From assembly GCF_001908105.1 (NCBI RefSeq), contig NZ_MKGQ01000010.1, forward strand, positions 17,566-81,565: a stretch of DNA of 64,000 nucleotides, read 5' to 3'. Source of the stretch: Xenorhabdus eapokensis (lineage in GTDB: Bacteria > Pseudomonadota > Gammaproteobacteria > Enterobacterales > Enterobacteriaceae). Positions 18,541 through 29,829 of the stretch are shown in pieces; position 1 is the stretch's first letter, and the number at the start of each line of letters is the position of its first letter. The position numbers and the translations under genes are program-made. The notes under the pieces are model-generated. The model had not been told where the DNA came from. It ran no database searches and was given only the letters and a program-made list of their open reading frames with translations.

Positions 18541-19113
18541 TAGAAGCACATCTTAAGTTGGTTAAATTCTTCGTTTTTTGTTTGCCTCTCTATTGGTTAC
18601 ATTTATTTACCCCAGTGATGTAGTTATATCATAGGTCATATAATGCGCAATTGTATGATGCCGAATGACCTATGTTTCTGGGGCATTTCTCTGGTCATCA
18701 CTTAACACATGTACGCTATTTAAAAACACGCCCAACTGTGTAGTGCAATTTTTTAACTTATTATTCTACTTAATCAATAATGAGATTATATAAAATTCTT
18801 AAAATTTACATTTGTATAGCATTTTTTAAAAATTACCATTGTGAATGTAGTGTTTCTTTTTTGCCATAAAAATCACTTTAATAAGTAGAAATTAGAGAAG
18901 AAAACAGTATTTTTATCTTAATTAACCATTTGATTTAAATTCATTTATTTTTAATCTCTATGTTTTTTGAAGGCGTGGTTTTTTCTATTTTGTAATGAAA
19001 ATGTGACTTGAATCCTAAAAGTTAATTAATTGTTTTATAGTCTATTATTCTGTATTGGCTTTTTGTATTTAGCATATTATGCTTGCAAATATCACTTGCC
19101 AGTAGGGGGTAAA
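18541..19113. other. AT-rich intergenic region upstream of dadA
   Basis: The stretch of 573 bases has no supported gene. It is strongly AT-rich, with A/T runs between 18780 and 18990 that look bent and H-NS-friendly. In E. coli the dad promoter is controlled by Lrp and CRP; no clean CRP site is visible here. Confidence 0.5.
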
Positions 19114-20415
19114 ATGAAGGTACTTATTTTGGGCAGCGGTGTTATTGGCGTAACCAGCGCATGGTATCTTGCACAAGCAGGCCATGAAGTTACCGTAATT
19201 GATCGCCAGAATAGTGTTGCGGAAGAAACTAGTGCCGCTAATGCCGGTCAAATCTCACCAGGGTATGCAACCCCTTGGGGAGCCCCAGGGATCCCACTAA
19301 AAGCAATAAAGTGGATGTTTCAACGTCACGCACCTTTAGCTATTCGCCCTGATGGCTCTTTGTTTCAGTTACGCTGGATGTGGCAGATGCTGCGTAATTG
19401 TGATGCCAGTCATTACGCGATGAATAAAAGCAGAATGGTGCGTTTGGCAGAATATAGTCGGGACTGTATTAAACAATTAAGAGCCGATACGGGTATCCAA
19501 TATGAAGGGCGTCAGGGGGGAACCCTGCAATTGTTCAGAACCACCAAGCAATTTGATAATGCTGCTAATGATATCGAAGTGTTAGAACAAGAAGGGGTAT
19601 CTTATCGGTTATTGACTGCTGAGCAATTGGCCGCTGTAGAGCCAGCGCTTGCTAATATTTCTCATAAACTGACAGGCGGATTGCAATTACCGAATGATGA
19701 AACAGGTGATTGTCAGCTTTTTACCAAAGCTCTGGCTAAAATGGCAGAAGAGATTGGTGTGCAGTTTGTATTCAATAAGCATGTCAAACGGATCTTGGTG
19801 GATGGTAATAGAGTCACGGGTATTCAATGTGATGATGGCATCATGACGGCGGATCACTATGTGGTAGCGATGGGGTCTTATTCCACTGAAATCTTAAAAG
19901 AACGGGTTAAAATTCCGGTTTATCCAATGAAAGGCTATTCATTGACGATGCCGATTGTGGATGAATCAAAAGCACCTGTCTCAACGGTGCTGGATGAAAC
20001 CTATAAGATTGCTATTACGCGTTTTGATAATCGTATTCGCGTTGGTGGAATGGCGGAAGTAGTCGGATTTAATTTGAATGTGCTTCAGAATCGTTGTGAA
20101 ACGTTAAAAATGGTTGTACAGGATCTATATCACAATGGTGGCAATATCGCGGAGGCTTCATTCTGGACAGGTTTGCGTCCTATGACTCCGGATGGTACTC
20201 CTATCGTGGGGGCAACCAAATATACCAATCTTTATTTGAATACTGGACATGGAACACTAGGTTGGACGATGGCCTGTGGTTCAGGGAAATTATTGGCTGA
20301 TTTAATTTCTGGTAAAGAGCCTGATATTGCGGCAGATGATCTCTCTGTATTTAGATACATCGATGGTTTTAATCTAAAAGTGTTTCCAATAAAGCCTCAT
20401 TTACATACGGCATAA
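19114..20415 (+). CDS. dadA: DadA, D-amino acid dehydrogenase small subunit
   Basis: DadA is a membrane-associated FAD flavoprotein that oxidises D-alanine and other D-amino acids to keto acids, feeding electrons to the respiratory chain. The 433-residue protein opens with the dinucleotide fold [20 protein letters not shown], then [20 protein letters not shown], and has the C-terminal FAD motif [17 protein letters not shown]. The start at 19114 follows AGTAGGGGG and gives the family length; the frame extends back to 19030 but that part is not conserved. It forms an operon with dadX, 34 bases downstream. Confidence 0.95.
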   Translation: MKVLILGSGVIGVTSAWYLAQAGHEVTVIDRQNSVAEETSAANAGQISPGYATPWGAPGIPLKAIKWMFQRHAPLAIRPDGSLFQLRWMWQMLRNCDASHYAMNKSRMVRLAEYSRDCIKQLRADTGIQYEGRQGGTLQLFRTTKQFDNAANDIEVLEQEGVSYRLLTAEQLAAVEPALANISHKLTGGLQLPNDETGDCQLFTKALAKMAEEIGVQFVFNKHVKRILVDGNRVTGIQCDDGIMTADHYVVAMGSYSTEILKERVKIPVYPMKGYSLTMPIVDESKAPVSTVLDETYKIAITRFDNRIRVGGMAEVVGFNLNVLQNRCETLKMVVQDLYHNGGNIAEASFWTGLRPMTPDGTPIVGATKYTNLYLNTGHGTLGWTMACGSGKLLADLISGKEPDIAADDLSVFRYIDGFNLKVFPIKPHLHTA

Positions 20416-20449
20416 ACAATAAACAATAAACAAATAAGAAGGAGTCGTC

Positions 20450-21517
20450 ATGCCACGTCCTATTTTGGCAACGATCCATCTCGATGCATTTCGCCATAAT
20501 CTGTCGGTTATTCGTCAAGTAGTGGGTAACAGTAAAATTTGGTCGGTAGTAAAAGCGAATGCGTATGGGCATGGATTGGACAGAATATGGCAATCACTCA
20601 TGCAGACAGATGGATTTGCCCTGCTTGACATGAATGAAGCTATTTATTTAAGGGAGCAGGGATGGCAAGGGCCAATCTTGCTATTGGAAGGTTTTTTCAA
20701 GCCTGTGGATTTACAGATTATCAATAAATATCGTCTGACAACCGTTGTACATAGTTATTGGCAGCTTGATGAGATAGAAAAAACCAAATTAGATACTCCC
20801 ATTGATATTTATTTGAAACTTAATAGTGGTATGAATCGATTGGGATTCACCCCAAAAGAGTATCCACAGATAGTTTCAATAGTGAGCAGAGTTAAAAATA
20901 TTAAGTCAGTAACTTTGATGACCCATTTTGCTAATTCGGATAATGAAATTGGTATTGATGAACAATTCGCGGTGGTTGAACGTTTACAAATGAATTCACT
21001 TTCTCAGTGCCTGGCGAATTCTGGTGCCGTGTTGTGGCATCCGAAAACACATAAAGATTGGGTACGGCCTGGTATTATTCTTTATGGCGCGTCTCCGAGT
21101 GGGAAGTGGCAGGATATTGCGGATATTGGGTTGAAACCCGCCATGACGCTACAAAGTGAAATTATTGCAGTACATGAACTTCCCAAGGGGGCAAAAATTG
21201 GCTATAGCAGCCGCTATACAACCCAGAAACCCATGCGTGTCGGTACAGTTGCTTGTGGTTATGCGGATGGATATCCGCGGCATGCTCCAACGGGGACTCC
21301 TGTTATGGTCGATGGTGTTCGCACCCAGTTATTGGGTTCTATATCCATGGACATGATGACCGTTGATTTGACTCCGTGCCCTCAGGCAAATATAGGCAGT
21401 ATTGCCGAATTGTGGGGAGAAAATCTACCCGTAGATGAAGTCGCAAAATCGGCAGGAACCATTGGTTACGAGCTTTTGTGTGCTTTAGCGAAGCGTGTTC
21501 CTGTCATGGTGGTTTAA
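20450..21517 (+). CDS. dadX: DadX, catabolic alanine racemase
   Basis: This PLP enzyme interconverts L- and D-alanine, supplying D-alanine to DadA. The 355-residue protein has the PLP lysine in VVKANAYGHGL (Lys35), the MNRLGF motif and, in the C-terminal beta domain, GYSSRYT with the catalytic tyrosine and SMDMM. Position after dadA and length support DadX over the biosynthetic Alr. AAGGAG precedes the start at good spacing. Confidence 0.94.
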   Translation: MPRPILATIHLDAFRHNLSVIRQVVGNSKIWSVVKANAYGHGLDRIWQSLMQTDGFALLDMNEAIYLREQGWQGPILLLEGFFKPVDLQIINKYRLTTVVHSYWQLDEIEKTKLDTPIDIYLKLNSGMNRLGFTPKEYPQIVSIVSRVKNIKSVTLMTHFANSDNEIGIDEQFAVVERLQMNSLSQCLANSGAVLWHPKTHKDWVRPGIILYGASPSGKWQDIADIGLKPAMTLQSEIIAVHELPKGAKIGYSSRYTTQKPMRVGTVACGYADGYPRHAPTGTPVMVDGVRTQLLGSISMDMMTVDLTPCPQANIGSIAELWGENLPVDEVAKSAGTIGYELLCALAKRVPVMVV

Positions 21518-21538
21518 TCCTTTCTATCGTTAAGAATT

Positions 21539-21580
21539 CAGGCATTTCTCTCCTTGGTTTTGGAATAAATGCCTGTTCTA
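21539..21580 (+). terminator. Possible dadAX terminator
   Basis: A nine-pair stem CAGGCATTT / AAATGCCTG with a 19-base loop is followed by TTCTAT, 21 bases past the dadX stop. The long loop lowers confidence. Confidence 0.45.
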
Positions 21581-21592
21581 TGTTCCACTTGG

Positions 21593-22474
21593 TTAATTGT
21601 TCTCTGAGAACTTACGACAACGGATAGTAATAGAAAGTCTGTCAGGGTTGCCATTCTTAGGCCGCAATGGATTATTGATACGTGCAGTTTCGATACAAGC
21701 CATATTCTTATAACCTTCTTTACTCATATCTTTCATACTACTGGAAAGTGCCGCACCAGGGTTCCAACATACTACATCGCTATGATGATAATGATGTATT
21801 TCAATTGTTCGTTTCCATAGTGGATCTCTGAGCAGGCTAAAATCGTCTGGCTCTGTATAAATGCGGTCAGTTCTCCCGTGGAAGACCAAATCTTCATCAA
21901 TAGACTGTTCGCTATCGGTGAGGGTATCAATAAAATGAGAACCTAGCCCACTAACCCGAATTTGATTGATGTCACTAACATTGAAGTAAGAGTGAAGGGC
22001 GCAAGTGGCTTGATATTCACCGTGGGATTCTAACTCTATTTCGCAAGTTTCCCCTAATTTAAAGCGGGCAATCAGTGTGAATTCATGTGGCCATAACTTA
22101 CGGGTATATGCGTTATCCTGTAATGTGAATGTCAAAATAACGCCATTTTCATTCTCATCATGAGCTTTGAGTTCCCAGGGGAGTATCCGTGCAAATCCAT
22201 GGCTGGGAGTTGCAAACGAACCAAACCAAGGCCAACAGATGGGAATACCACCACGAATAGCAGTGCCTGCACTGAAAAGAGTGTTATCACTTACCCATAA
22301 TACGGGTTTTTCGTTATTGGGTTGCCAGGTAATCAGGTGTGCGCCTTGAATACTGATCACTCCGCAAGCTTTAGGATGGGAAACAACAATTAACGGAAAA
22401 CCATCAATGTTTCGCTGGCTGATATAAGGGGAGAGCTGTTCTACAATCGGTAATGAAAAAATTTTATCAAGCAT
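21593..22474 (-). CDS. yeaD: YeaD, glucose-6-phosphate 1-epimerase (aldose 1-epimerase fold)
   Basis: YeaD-type proteins interconvert the alpha and beta anomers of hexose 6-phosphates. The 293-residue protein shows IQGAHLITWQP, AIRGGIPICWPWFG, HGFARILPW with the catalytic-site His, ESHGEYQATCALHSYF and VVCWNPG, all family landmarks of the galactose mutarotase-like fold. It follows gapA on the same strand, as in E. coli, with the gapA terminator between them, so it may be read partly by readthrough or from its own promoter. Confidence 0.93.
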   Translation of the reverse strand: MLDKIFSLPIVEQLSPYISQRNIDGFPLIVVSHPKACGVISIQGAHLITWQPNNEKPVLWVSDNTLFSAGTAIRGGIPICWPWFGSFATPSHGFARILPWELKAHDENENGVILTFTLQDNAYTRKLWPHEFTLIARFKLGETCEIELESHGEYQATCALHSYFNVSDINQIRVSGLGSHFIDTLTDSEQSIDEDLVFHGRTDRIYTEPDDFSLLRDPLWKRTIEIHHYHHSDVVCWNPGAALSSSMKDMSKEGYKNMACIETARINNPLRPKNGNPDRLSITIRCRKFSENN

Positions 22475-22549
22475 CTGTCATGACCTTATGTAAACTCAAA
22501 TTAGTCGCTGAACCAAGGGACAAGAATATCTCAATATTTTAGTTATATA

Positions 22550-22582
22550 AATATAAAAGCCACCTGTAAACAGATGGCTTTT
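22550..22582 (-). terminator. gapA terminator
   Basis: A stem AAAAGCCATCTGT / ACAGGTGGCTTTT on the minus strand (one mismatch, two-base loop) lies 23 bases past the gapA stop and continues into T/A-rich sequence. Confidence 0.75.
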
Positions 22583-22604
22583 AAAAGTGGATAAAAAAGC
22601 TCGA

Positions 22605-23941
<1,337 letters not shown>

Positions 23942-24355
23942 ATGACTAAAAGTCAGAATATTTCCTTTTTTATAGAACAGCTTAGTGAAACACAGCGCTA
24001 TGTTACGCAAGAAGCAGGGACTGAGCCGCCATTTTCAGGAAAACTATTGCATAACAAAAAAAATGGCATTTATTATTGCTTATGTTGCCGCCAGCCACTA
24101 TTTGTTTCTGAGACGAAATTTGATTCGGGATGTGGATGGCCGAGTTTCTACCAGCCGATTAATGATAGTTCCATCACATATCTTGATGATCATTCTTATA
24201 ATATGCATCGAATAGAGGTGCGTTGTAGCCAATGTCAGGCACATTTGGGGCATGTCTTTCCTGATGGCCCTCAACCAACAGGAGAGCGTTTTTGTATTAA
24301 CTCAGCAGCGCTACGTTTTGTTGATAAAGAAACAGACGAAGAAACAGAAGGTTAA
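23942..24355 (+). CDS. msrB: MsrB, peptide methionine (R)-S-oxide reductase
   Basis: MsrB reduces methionine-R-sulfoxide in proteins. The 137 residues (as in E. coli) contain two zinc CxxC pairs (YYCLCCRQP and VRCSQCQAH), [12 protein letters not shown], and the GHVFPDGP...[11 protein letters not shown] segment with the catalytic cysteine. ATG at 23942 is preferred over GTG at 23933 because AAAAGG lies nine bases upstream and relatives start there. It is divergent from gapA, as in E. coli. Confidence 0.95.
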   Translation: MTKSQNISFFIEQLSETQRYVTQEAGTEPPFSGKLLHNKKNGIYYCLCCRQPLFVSETKFDSGCGWPSFYQPINDSSITYLDDHSYNMHRIEVRCSQCQAHLGHVFPDGPQPTGERFCINSAALRFVDKETDEETEG

Positions 24356-24470
24356 GGTTATGTCTGAATACTCTGAATTTAAATGAAATGCTATTTTGAT
24401 GAGTTGAATAAAGAAACGATTCAGCTTATTTTTTGACTGAGTATTCTTAACTGTTATTAAGGAAATTGCG

Positions 24471-24752
24471 ATGAAGTTGGATGATTTACTTTCCGCCATG
24501 ACTCCTGAAATTTATCAGCGATTAGTTCAGGCTGTTGAACTGGGAAAATGGCAGGATGGCGTGCCACTTACGCCAGAACAGAAAGAATACAGTTTACAGG
24601 CAGTGATGCTCTGGCAAGCGAAATATAATCATAACCCTGAACATATGACGATTGGCACCGACGGCCAAATTGCGATAAAAAGTAAACAAGAGTTAAAGGC
24701 GATATTCCAGTCCAAAATGGTCGCAAAATTAAGACCCCAATCGGAAGATTGA
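24471..24752 (+). CDS. yeaC: YeaC, DUF1315 family protein
   Basis: This small 93-residue cytoplasmic protein of unknown function follows msrB, as in E. coli. MTPEIYQRLVQAVELGKW, then LTPEQKEYSLQAVMLW and a C-terminal basic segment are characteristic of DUF1315. AAGGAAATTGCG precedes the ATG. A hairpin terminator follows 18 bases after the stop. Confidence 0.9.
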   Translation: MKLDDLLSAMTPEIYQRLVQAVELGKWQDGVPLTPEQKEYSLQAVMLWQAKYNHNPEHMTIGTDGQIAIKSKQELKAIFQSKMVAKLRPQSED

Positions 24753-24770
24753 AATGGCATGAATTGGTAA

Positions 24771-24803
24771 CCTCGTCCTATTTCTGAAGGACGAGGCTAT
24801 CTT
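24771..24803 (+). terminator. yeaC terminator
   Basis: A perfect nine-pair stem CCTCGTCCT / AGGACGAGG with an eight-base loop is followed by CTATCTTTA, just after yeaC. Confidence 0.65.
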
Positions 24804-24879
24804 TAATTACATTAATTTGATCTGCCAATTAATTTTATAAATGGTTAGGACTATTGCATTGATAATTTGGATCGGGTCA

Positions 24880-25515
24880 TCAAATGGATATTATTTCACT
24901 TTGTGAGATTAACTTAGCACCTTTTCTGGCCATTTCTTCAAGTGCTTGTTGGCTATCATCGTTCTGGATATTAACACCGCGGCAGCCATCAATAATGACA
25001 TAGGTTTCATAACCTAACGCCAGGGCATCAAGTACAGTAAATTTTACGCAATAATCCGTGGCGATGCCCATGACAAACAGGCGTTGTATATTCTGCTCTG
25101 TTAACCATGCATCCAGGCGAGTTTTACTTTTATGGTCATTATCAAAGAATGCGCTATAGCTATCTATTTGAGGATTTTCACCTTTTCGAAAAATTTCTTG
25201 AATGGCAGATTGATTTAACAAAGGATGAAACTCTGCACCAAACTCCCCTTGTATACAATGGTTCGGCCACCACACTTGAGGAATGCCATTGAGTTCTCCT
25301 AATTCACCTACTTTTTGTCCTGAGTTTTCTGCAAAGCTCATATGGTTGGCTGGATGCCAATCCTGAGTGGCGATAACCGTGATATTGTTTTCCTGACATC
25401 GTGCAATAACGTTATTTGCTACCTCAATCACTGCATCACTCTCTTTGACAGCCAGTGCTCCCCCAGTACAAAAGTCATTTTGTAGATCAATAAGTAATAA
25501 TGCTGTTTTCATCAT
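24880..25515 (-). CDS. pncA: PncA, nicotinamidase
   Basis: PncA hydrolyses nicotinamide to nicotinate for NAD salvage; the family also activates pyrazinamide. The 211-residue isochorismatase-fold protein has the catalytic triad in place: Asp10 in LIDLQNDFC, a lysine in IFRKGENP and Cys near 156 in GIATDYCVKFT. Metal ligands are in TQDWHPANH and WWPNHCIQG. It lies 20 bases downstream of ansA on the same strand and is probably cotranscribed with it, as in E. coli. Confidence 0.94.
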   Translation of the reverse strand: MMKTALLLIDLQNDFCTGGALAVKESDAVIEVANNVIARCQENNITVIATQDWHPANHMSFAENSGQKVGELGELNGIPQVWWPNHCIQGEFGAEFHPLLNQSAIQEIFRKGENPQIDSYSAFFDNDHKSKTRLDAWLTEQNIQRLFVMGIATDYCVKFTVLDALALGYETYVIIDGCRGVNIQNDDSQQALEEMARKGAKLISQSEIISI

Positions 25516-25535
25516 ATTCTCGACTCACCTATTTA

Positions 25536-26555
25536 TTATTCATCGGAATAGCTCAATTCTCCCCGTAGATTTTGTTGCATCAGGTAGCGGATCTCTTCTG
25601 GTGTATATGATTGGCTCAATAAATAGTGCAATTTCGTTAAAGTTGCTTCGAAAGTCATGTCATAACCACTGATAACACCTGATGCCGCCAGAGAATGACC
25701 AGTCGCATAGCCTTCCATATTGACTCGGCCAGAAATACATTGTGTTAAATTGATCACAATAATACCTCGCTCAGTTGCTTTTTTTAACGTTTGTAACAAA
25801 TCCGCACGTTGCGGAGCATTACCAACACCATATGAGCGCAAAATTAACGCCTTGACGGGTTGCATCAGGATATTTTCTACCACCTGATCGGATAATCCCG
25901 GATAAATAGTCACAACACCAATTGGTTGTGATGTGATTGAGTTCACAGCAAATTCGCCGTGACTAACAGGTATGGGGGTTGTTTTGAAGGTACGAATATT
26001 TATTCCGGCTTCCATCAGTGGCGGGCAATTAGGGGATGAAAAAGCATCAAAGCCATCTGCATGAGCTTTAATTGTTCTATTGCCACGAAATAACTTATTG
26101 TTAAAAAACAAGCTGACTTCATTAATAGGGTAATTCGCTGCGAGATACAACGCATTAAGGAGATTGGTTTGTCCATCGGAACGCAATGCTTCCAGAGGAA
26201 TTTGTGACCCTGTCACAATAATCGGTTTATTAAGGTTTTCGAACATGAAGGCGAGTGCTGACGCAGTGAAAGCCATGGTATCTGTACCGTGCAGAATCAC
26301 AAAACCATCATAGTCATGATAATTCTGATAGATATCATTTGCGATAATGCTCCAGTCGTCAGGACTCATATCAGAAGAATCAATCAGGGGTTGGTGTTCG
26401 CGGATTGTGAATGTCGGCATTTCTGGACGGTGAAATTCTGGCATTTTGGCGAGTTGTTGTTGTAAATGACCGGAAACGGGAATGTATCCATTGGGAGAAT
26501 GTTGCATCCCTATAGTCCCGCCAGTGTAAACAACGTAGATCGATTTCTTCTGCAT
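25536..26555 (-). CDS. ansA: AnsA, cytoplasmic L-asparaginase I
   Basis: AnsA hydrolyses L-asparagine to aspartate and ammonia in the cytoplasm. It has 339 residues and no signal peptide, which separates it from periplasmic AnsB. The N-terminal nucleophile motif is VVYTGGTIGM (Thr14), the second catalytic motif is HGTDTMAFTASAL (about 89-101), and LRSDGQTNLLNAL follows. It is the first gene of the ansA-pncA pair and sits behind the sppA terminator. Confidence 0.95.
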   Translation of the reverse strand: MQKKSIYVVYTGGTIGMQHSPNGYIPVSGHLQQQLAKMPEFHRPEMPTFTIREHQPLIDSSDMSPDDWSIIANDIYQNYHDYDGFVILHGTDTMAFTASALAFMFENLNKPIIVTGSQIPLEALRSDGQTNLLNALYLAANYPINEVSLFFNNKLFRGNRTIKAHADGFDAFSSPNCPPLMEAGINIRTFKTTPIPVSHGEFAVNSITSQPIGVVTIYPGLSDQVVENILMQPVKALILRSYGVGNAPQRADLLQTLKKATERGIIVINLTQCISGRVNMEGYATGHSLAASGVISGYDMTFEATLTKLHYLLSQSYTPEEIRYLMQQNLRGELSYSDE

Positions 26556-26603
26556 GGTAACGCCTCAATAAAAATATTTAGCCGGATTATAGGGAGTATC
26601 AAG

Positions 26604-26636
26604 AATAAAAAAAGCCTGATGGTGAAATCAGGCTTT
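26604..26636 (-). terminator. sppA terminator
   Basis: A perfect ten-pair stem AAAGCCTGAT / ATCAGGCTTT with a six-base loop is followed on the minus strand by a run of T residues. It lies 29 bases past the sppA stop and isolates ansA. Confidence 0.9.
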
Positions 26637-26664
26637 AAATTTGTTGTAAACTTAATCAGTTATT

Positions 26665-28542
26665 TTAACGAATATCGACACAATTCAAGCAGTATGTGTA
26701 GATATTCTGCGGATCTTTCATATTGTTATAAAATGCAGCTTGTTTTTTCATATCTTGAGCGACTTCAGCAAGTGGAGCCGGCAACATTGACTGCAAAGTA
26801 TTTGGCAGTAGTGCTTGTGCTGATGAGGTCAGTCCCGACATGAATTTTTCTGAGAATGAAAGTTCAGGTTGCATCCAATCCAATGAGATATTTTTGACCT
26901 TTGCCAGTTCAGCGGCTTTTTTAACGGCATCATCAAAATCACCCAATTGGTCGACTAGACCATGTTTTTTGGCATCAATGCCACTCCAAACACGCCCCTG
27001 AGCGATATTATCGACTTCATCCAACGATTTGTTACGGGTAACTGCAACCAGCTTGATAAACTTATTATAGCCACTCTCAATAGCTAACTGTGCTACATCT
27101 GAGAATGTCGGGTTGATGCCTTTGGTGGCAGAAATATCGGCTAATGGGGTTGTTGAAATACCGTCGGTGTTTATGCCAACATAATTGAGGCTCTTTTCAA
27201 AAGTATTAATGACACCAAAAACACCAATCGAGCCTGTTAATGTACTAGGATCAGCAATAATGTAGTTAGCTGGGGTGGATATCCAGTAACCTCCTGAAGC
27301 GGTCAATCCACTCATTGAAACTACGATGGGTTTCGCATTTCCTGTTTTATCATCTCGGATAGCGACCAACTCATTGCGAATAATTTCAGACGCACTGATA
27401 CTGCCACCTGGGCTATTTACTCGTAAAACGATCGCTTTTATGTTGGAATTATGATGTGCCGCACGTAGTTGCTCAACAATGGTGTCACTTCCAGCAATAC
27501 CAGATGATTGTTTGCCTTCTAAGATTGCCCCTTCAGCAACAATGACAGCAATGTTACCTTTATTATTCGTATCTTGTATTGGTTTTTGACCGATGTAGTC
27601 ATAGATACTGATGTAGTTGAAATGTTTTTGTTCTTTATTCCAACCGAATTTCTCCTGCATTTTCTTTTCAACGGCACTGCGTGGCTCGATATAGTCCACC
27701 AATTTGTTTTGGTATGCATACAGCGAAGCGTCTCCGCCAGCTTTACGGAATTTCTCAATGAAATTTGCTTCGCCAGGGGAGATCTGATCGGCAGGGATAT
27801 GGCGGTTAACTGCAATGGTATTTAAATAATCGTCCCACAATTCGTTGAGCCAGAGACTGTCAGCTTCACGAGCCTCTTTTGACATATCATTACGTAACAT
27901 GGGTTCAACGGCTGATTTATAAGTCCCTACACGGAAAATATGGGTAGATATTTTCAACGTATCTAACAATGATTTGTAGTATAAATGGTTAGTGGATAAA
28001 CCATGGATATCAACCGAGCCGAGTGGAGATAAATAGATTTTATCGGCATAGCTGGCTAAAAGATATTGTGATTGGCTGTAAGAGTCACCAATCGCAAAAA
28101 CAGGTTTGCCTGTTGCTTTAAATTCGTTGATAGCCTTGCCAATATACCTCATAGAAGTCTGGTCGGCGCCGATGAAATCGTTTAGCTTTAATACCATGCC
28201 TGTAATTTTGGGATCGTTTTTTGCGCGGCGAATGTTGTCAACAACGTCAAATACGGAGGTTTCTTTGTTATTGCTATTGGATGGCCCCAAAAGATCTTTT
28301 GCGAATTGTTCAAGTGGACTGCGATCGGTTACGCGATCAAGAACAATACCAGATAGGTTGACATACAATGCTCCGTGAAAATTATCGTTAAGTTTGGATT
28401 GTTGTTGGTAAACGATGACGCCAGCAACGACAACAACAATCAACAGAATAAAAATAAGATTGAAAATAAATTGGCGAGCAAAATTTAGGAGCTTCCAACT
28501 CCATTTAAATAATGCTGCTGTGAAATGCCATAATTTGCGCAT
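26665..28542 (-). CDS. sppA: SppA, signal peptide peptidase A (protease IV)
   Basis: SppA is an inner-membrane serine/lysine protease that degrades cleaved signal peptides. The 625-residue protein has one N-terminal transmembrane helix (about 22-46) and two tandem S49 protease domains. The catalytic lysine is in RVGTYKSAVEPM in the first half and the serine is in SGLTASGGYWIS in the second, the split-site layout of the long E. coli form (618 residues). It is divergent from ydjA, as in E. coli. Confidence 0.95.
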   Translation of the reverse strand: MRKLWHFTAALFKWSWKLLNFARQFIFNLIFILLIVVVVAGVIVYQQQSKLNDNFHGALYVNLSGIVLDRVTDRSPLEQFAKDLLGPSNSNNKETSVFDVVDNIRRAKNDPKITGMVLKLNDFIGADQTSMRYIGKAINEFKATGKPVFAIGDSYSQSQYLLASYADKIYLSPLGSVDIHGLSTNHLYYKSLLDTLKISTHIFRVGTYKSAVEPMLRNDMSKEAREADSLWLNELWDDYLNTIAVNRHIPADQISPGEANFIEKFRKAGGDASLYAYQNKLVDYIEPRSAVEKKMQEKFGWNKEQKHFNYISIYDYIGQKPIQDTNNKGNIAVIVAEGAILEGKQSSGIAGSDTIVEQLRAAHHNSNIKAIVLRVNSPGGSISASEIIRNELVAIRDDKTGNAKPIVVSMSGLTASGGYWISTPANYIIADPSTLTGSIGVFGVINTFEKSLNYVGINTDGISTTPLADISATKGINPTFSDVAQLAIESGYNKFIKLVAVTRNKSLDEVDNIAQGRVWSGIDAKKHGLVDQLGDFDDAVKKAAELAKVKNISLDWMQPELSFSEKFMSGLTSSAQALLPNTLQSMLPAPLAEVAQDMKKQAAFYNNMKDPQNIYTYCLNCVDIR

Positions 28543-28709
28543 ATTGTCTCCGGTGATGGTATCAAATGGAGTTATCCTAATCAGCCTGTGGGGAAATGTC
28601 AGCTGAAAATCATGTTATTGACTGAAAAAACAGTTTATGTACTTTCATTCATTCATGAATAAACAGAGAATGTTGGTTTGTGGCAGATTATCTTATTTAG
28701 GAGAAAGTA

Positions 28710-29261
28710 ATGAATGCTTTGGAACTTTTGTTAAATCGTCGTTCAGTTTCACGTTTAACAACCCCAGCCCCAGAAGAAAATAAATTACAACATATTTTAG
28801 CCGCAGGGATGAGAGCGCCTGACCATGGGGCTTTGCGTCCTTGGCATTTTATTGTGATGCAGGGAGAAGGCATGAATAAATTTAGTAACCTGCTTAAAAA
28901 AGCAGCAATTGAGGGTGGGCTGGGAAAGGAAGTTGAGGAGAAAGCAAGAAATGCTCCTTACCGAGCACCAATGATTATTACCGTTATCGCCAAGGTAGTT
29001 GAACATGCAAAAGTTCCGGCATGGGAACAAGTCGTTGCTGCGGGATGTGCTGTTCACGCGATGCAGATGGCCGCAGTCGCACAAGGTTTTGGCGGTATAT
29101 GGCGTTCAGGCTCATGGACAGAAGATCCCATTGTCAGGGCGGGTTTGGGATGTGAAGAAAATGACAAGATTGTTGGATTCCTTTACTTAGGAACCCCTGA
29201 ACTCAGGGCTCCTGCAAAAGTTGCAACACCAGATTTAACGAATTTTGTCAGTTACTTTTAA
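28710..29261 (+). CDS. ydjA: YdjA, FMN-dependent nitroreductase family protein
   Basis: This is a 183-residue minimal nitroreductase. Landmarks are the N-terminal [31 protein letters not shown] (FMN site) and [17 protein letters not shown] near the C-terminus. The family reduces nitro compounds with NAD(P)H, but YdjA's natural substrate is not established. AGGAGAAAGTA precedes the ATG. It is followed by the selD remnant and topB, the E. coli order. Confidence 0.93.
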   Translation: MNALELLLNRRSVSRLTTPAPEENKLQHILAAGMRAPDHGALRPWHFIVMQGEGMNKFSNLLKKAAIEGGLGKEVEEKARNAPYRAPMIITVIAKVVEHAKVPAWEQVVAAGCAVHAMQMAAVAQGFGGIWRSGSWTEDPIVRAGLGCEENDKIVGFLYLGTPELRAPAKVATPDLTNFVSYF

Positions 29262-29292
29262 TTTGTCAGTAACTTCTTAATTGGAGAGACTA

Positions 29293-29825
29293 ATGTCAAC
29301 TGAAATCCGTCTGATTCAATACAGCCATGGTGCCGGATGTGACTGCAAAATTTTGCCTAAAGTCTCCAATCTGGACACCAAGGTATTGCGAAAGAAACTA
29401 TGTGCCAGTTAAATAAAGCGGGGACAGGTTTTGCAGAAATTGATGGTGTTACCGCGATGACGGATGTAACAGGCTTCGATTTGTTAGGGCATTTGAGTGA
29501 AATTTGTGAAGGTTCTGGCGTTCAGGCGAAGGTCAAATTTTCACAAATTCCGAGATTGCCAGATGTTGATATCGAAAAAGGTTGCGTACCTGGAGACACA
29601 GGACGCAACTTTGACAGCTATGGGCACTTAGTTGGAAAGATGGCGCCTCATCAATGCCATCTTCTGTGTGACCCACAAACTTCGGGTGGTTTATTGCTGG
29701 CGATTTTGCCAGATGCGGTGGAAGAGGCGAAAGCCGTCGCACGAAGCCACGACATTGATTTTTTTGCTATTGGTGAACTGACTGAGCCAAGCTCAGACAG
29801 AGCACTAATTGAAGTTTTTGAATAA
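29293..29825 (+). pseudogene. selD: selD pseudogene (selenophosphate synthetase) with internal deletion
   Basis: An intact SelD beginning (ATG at 29293, IRLIQYSHGAGCDCK with the catalytic cysteine, then ILPKV) runs into sequence that in another frame encodes HQGIAKETMCQLNKAG, a motif found near residue 200 of E. coli SelD. From there the C-terminal third is intact to the stop at 29825 (MTDVTGFDLLGHLSE; LLCDPQTSGGLLLA). About 170 codons, including the ATP-binding core, are missing. The join near 29364-29380 also shifts frame, so translation from the ATG stops at 29410-29412. The gene cannot make selenophosphate synthetase. Placement between ydjA and topB is that of E. coli selD. Confidence 0.92.
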
Positions 29826-29829
29826 TTCC

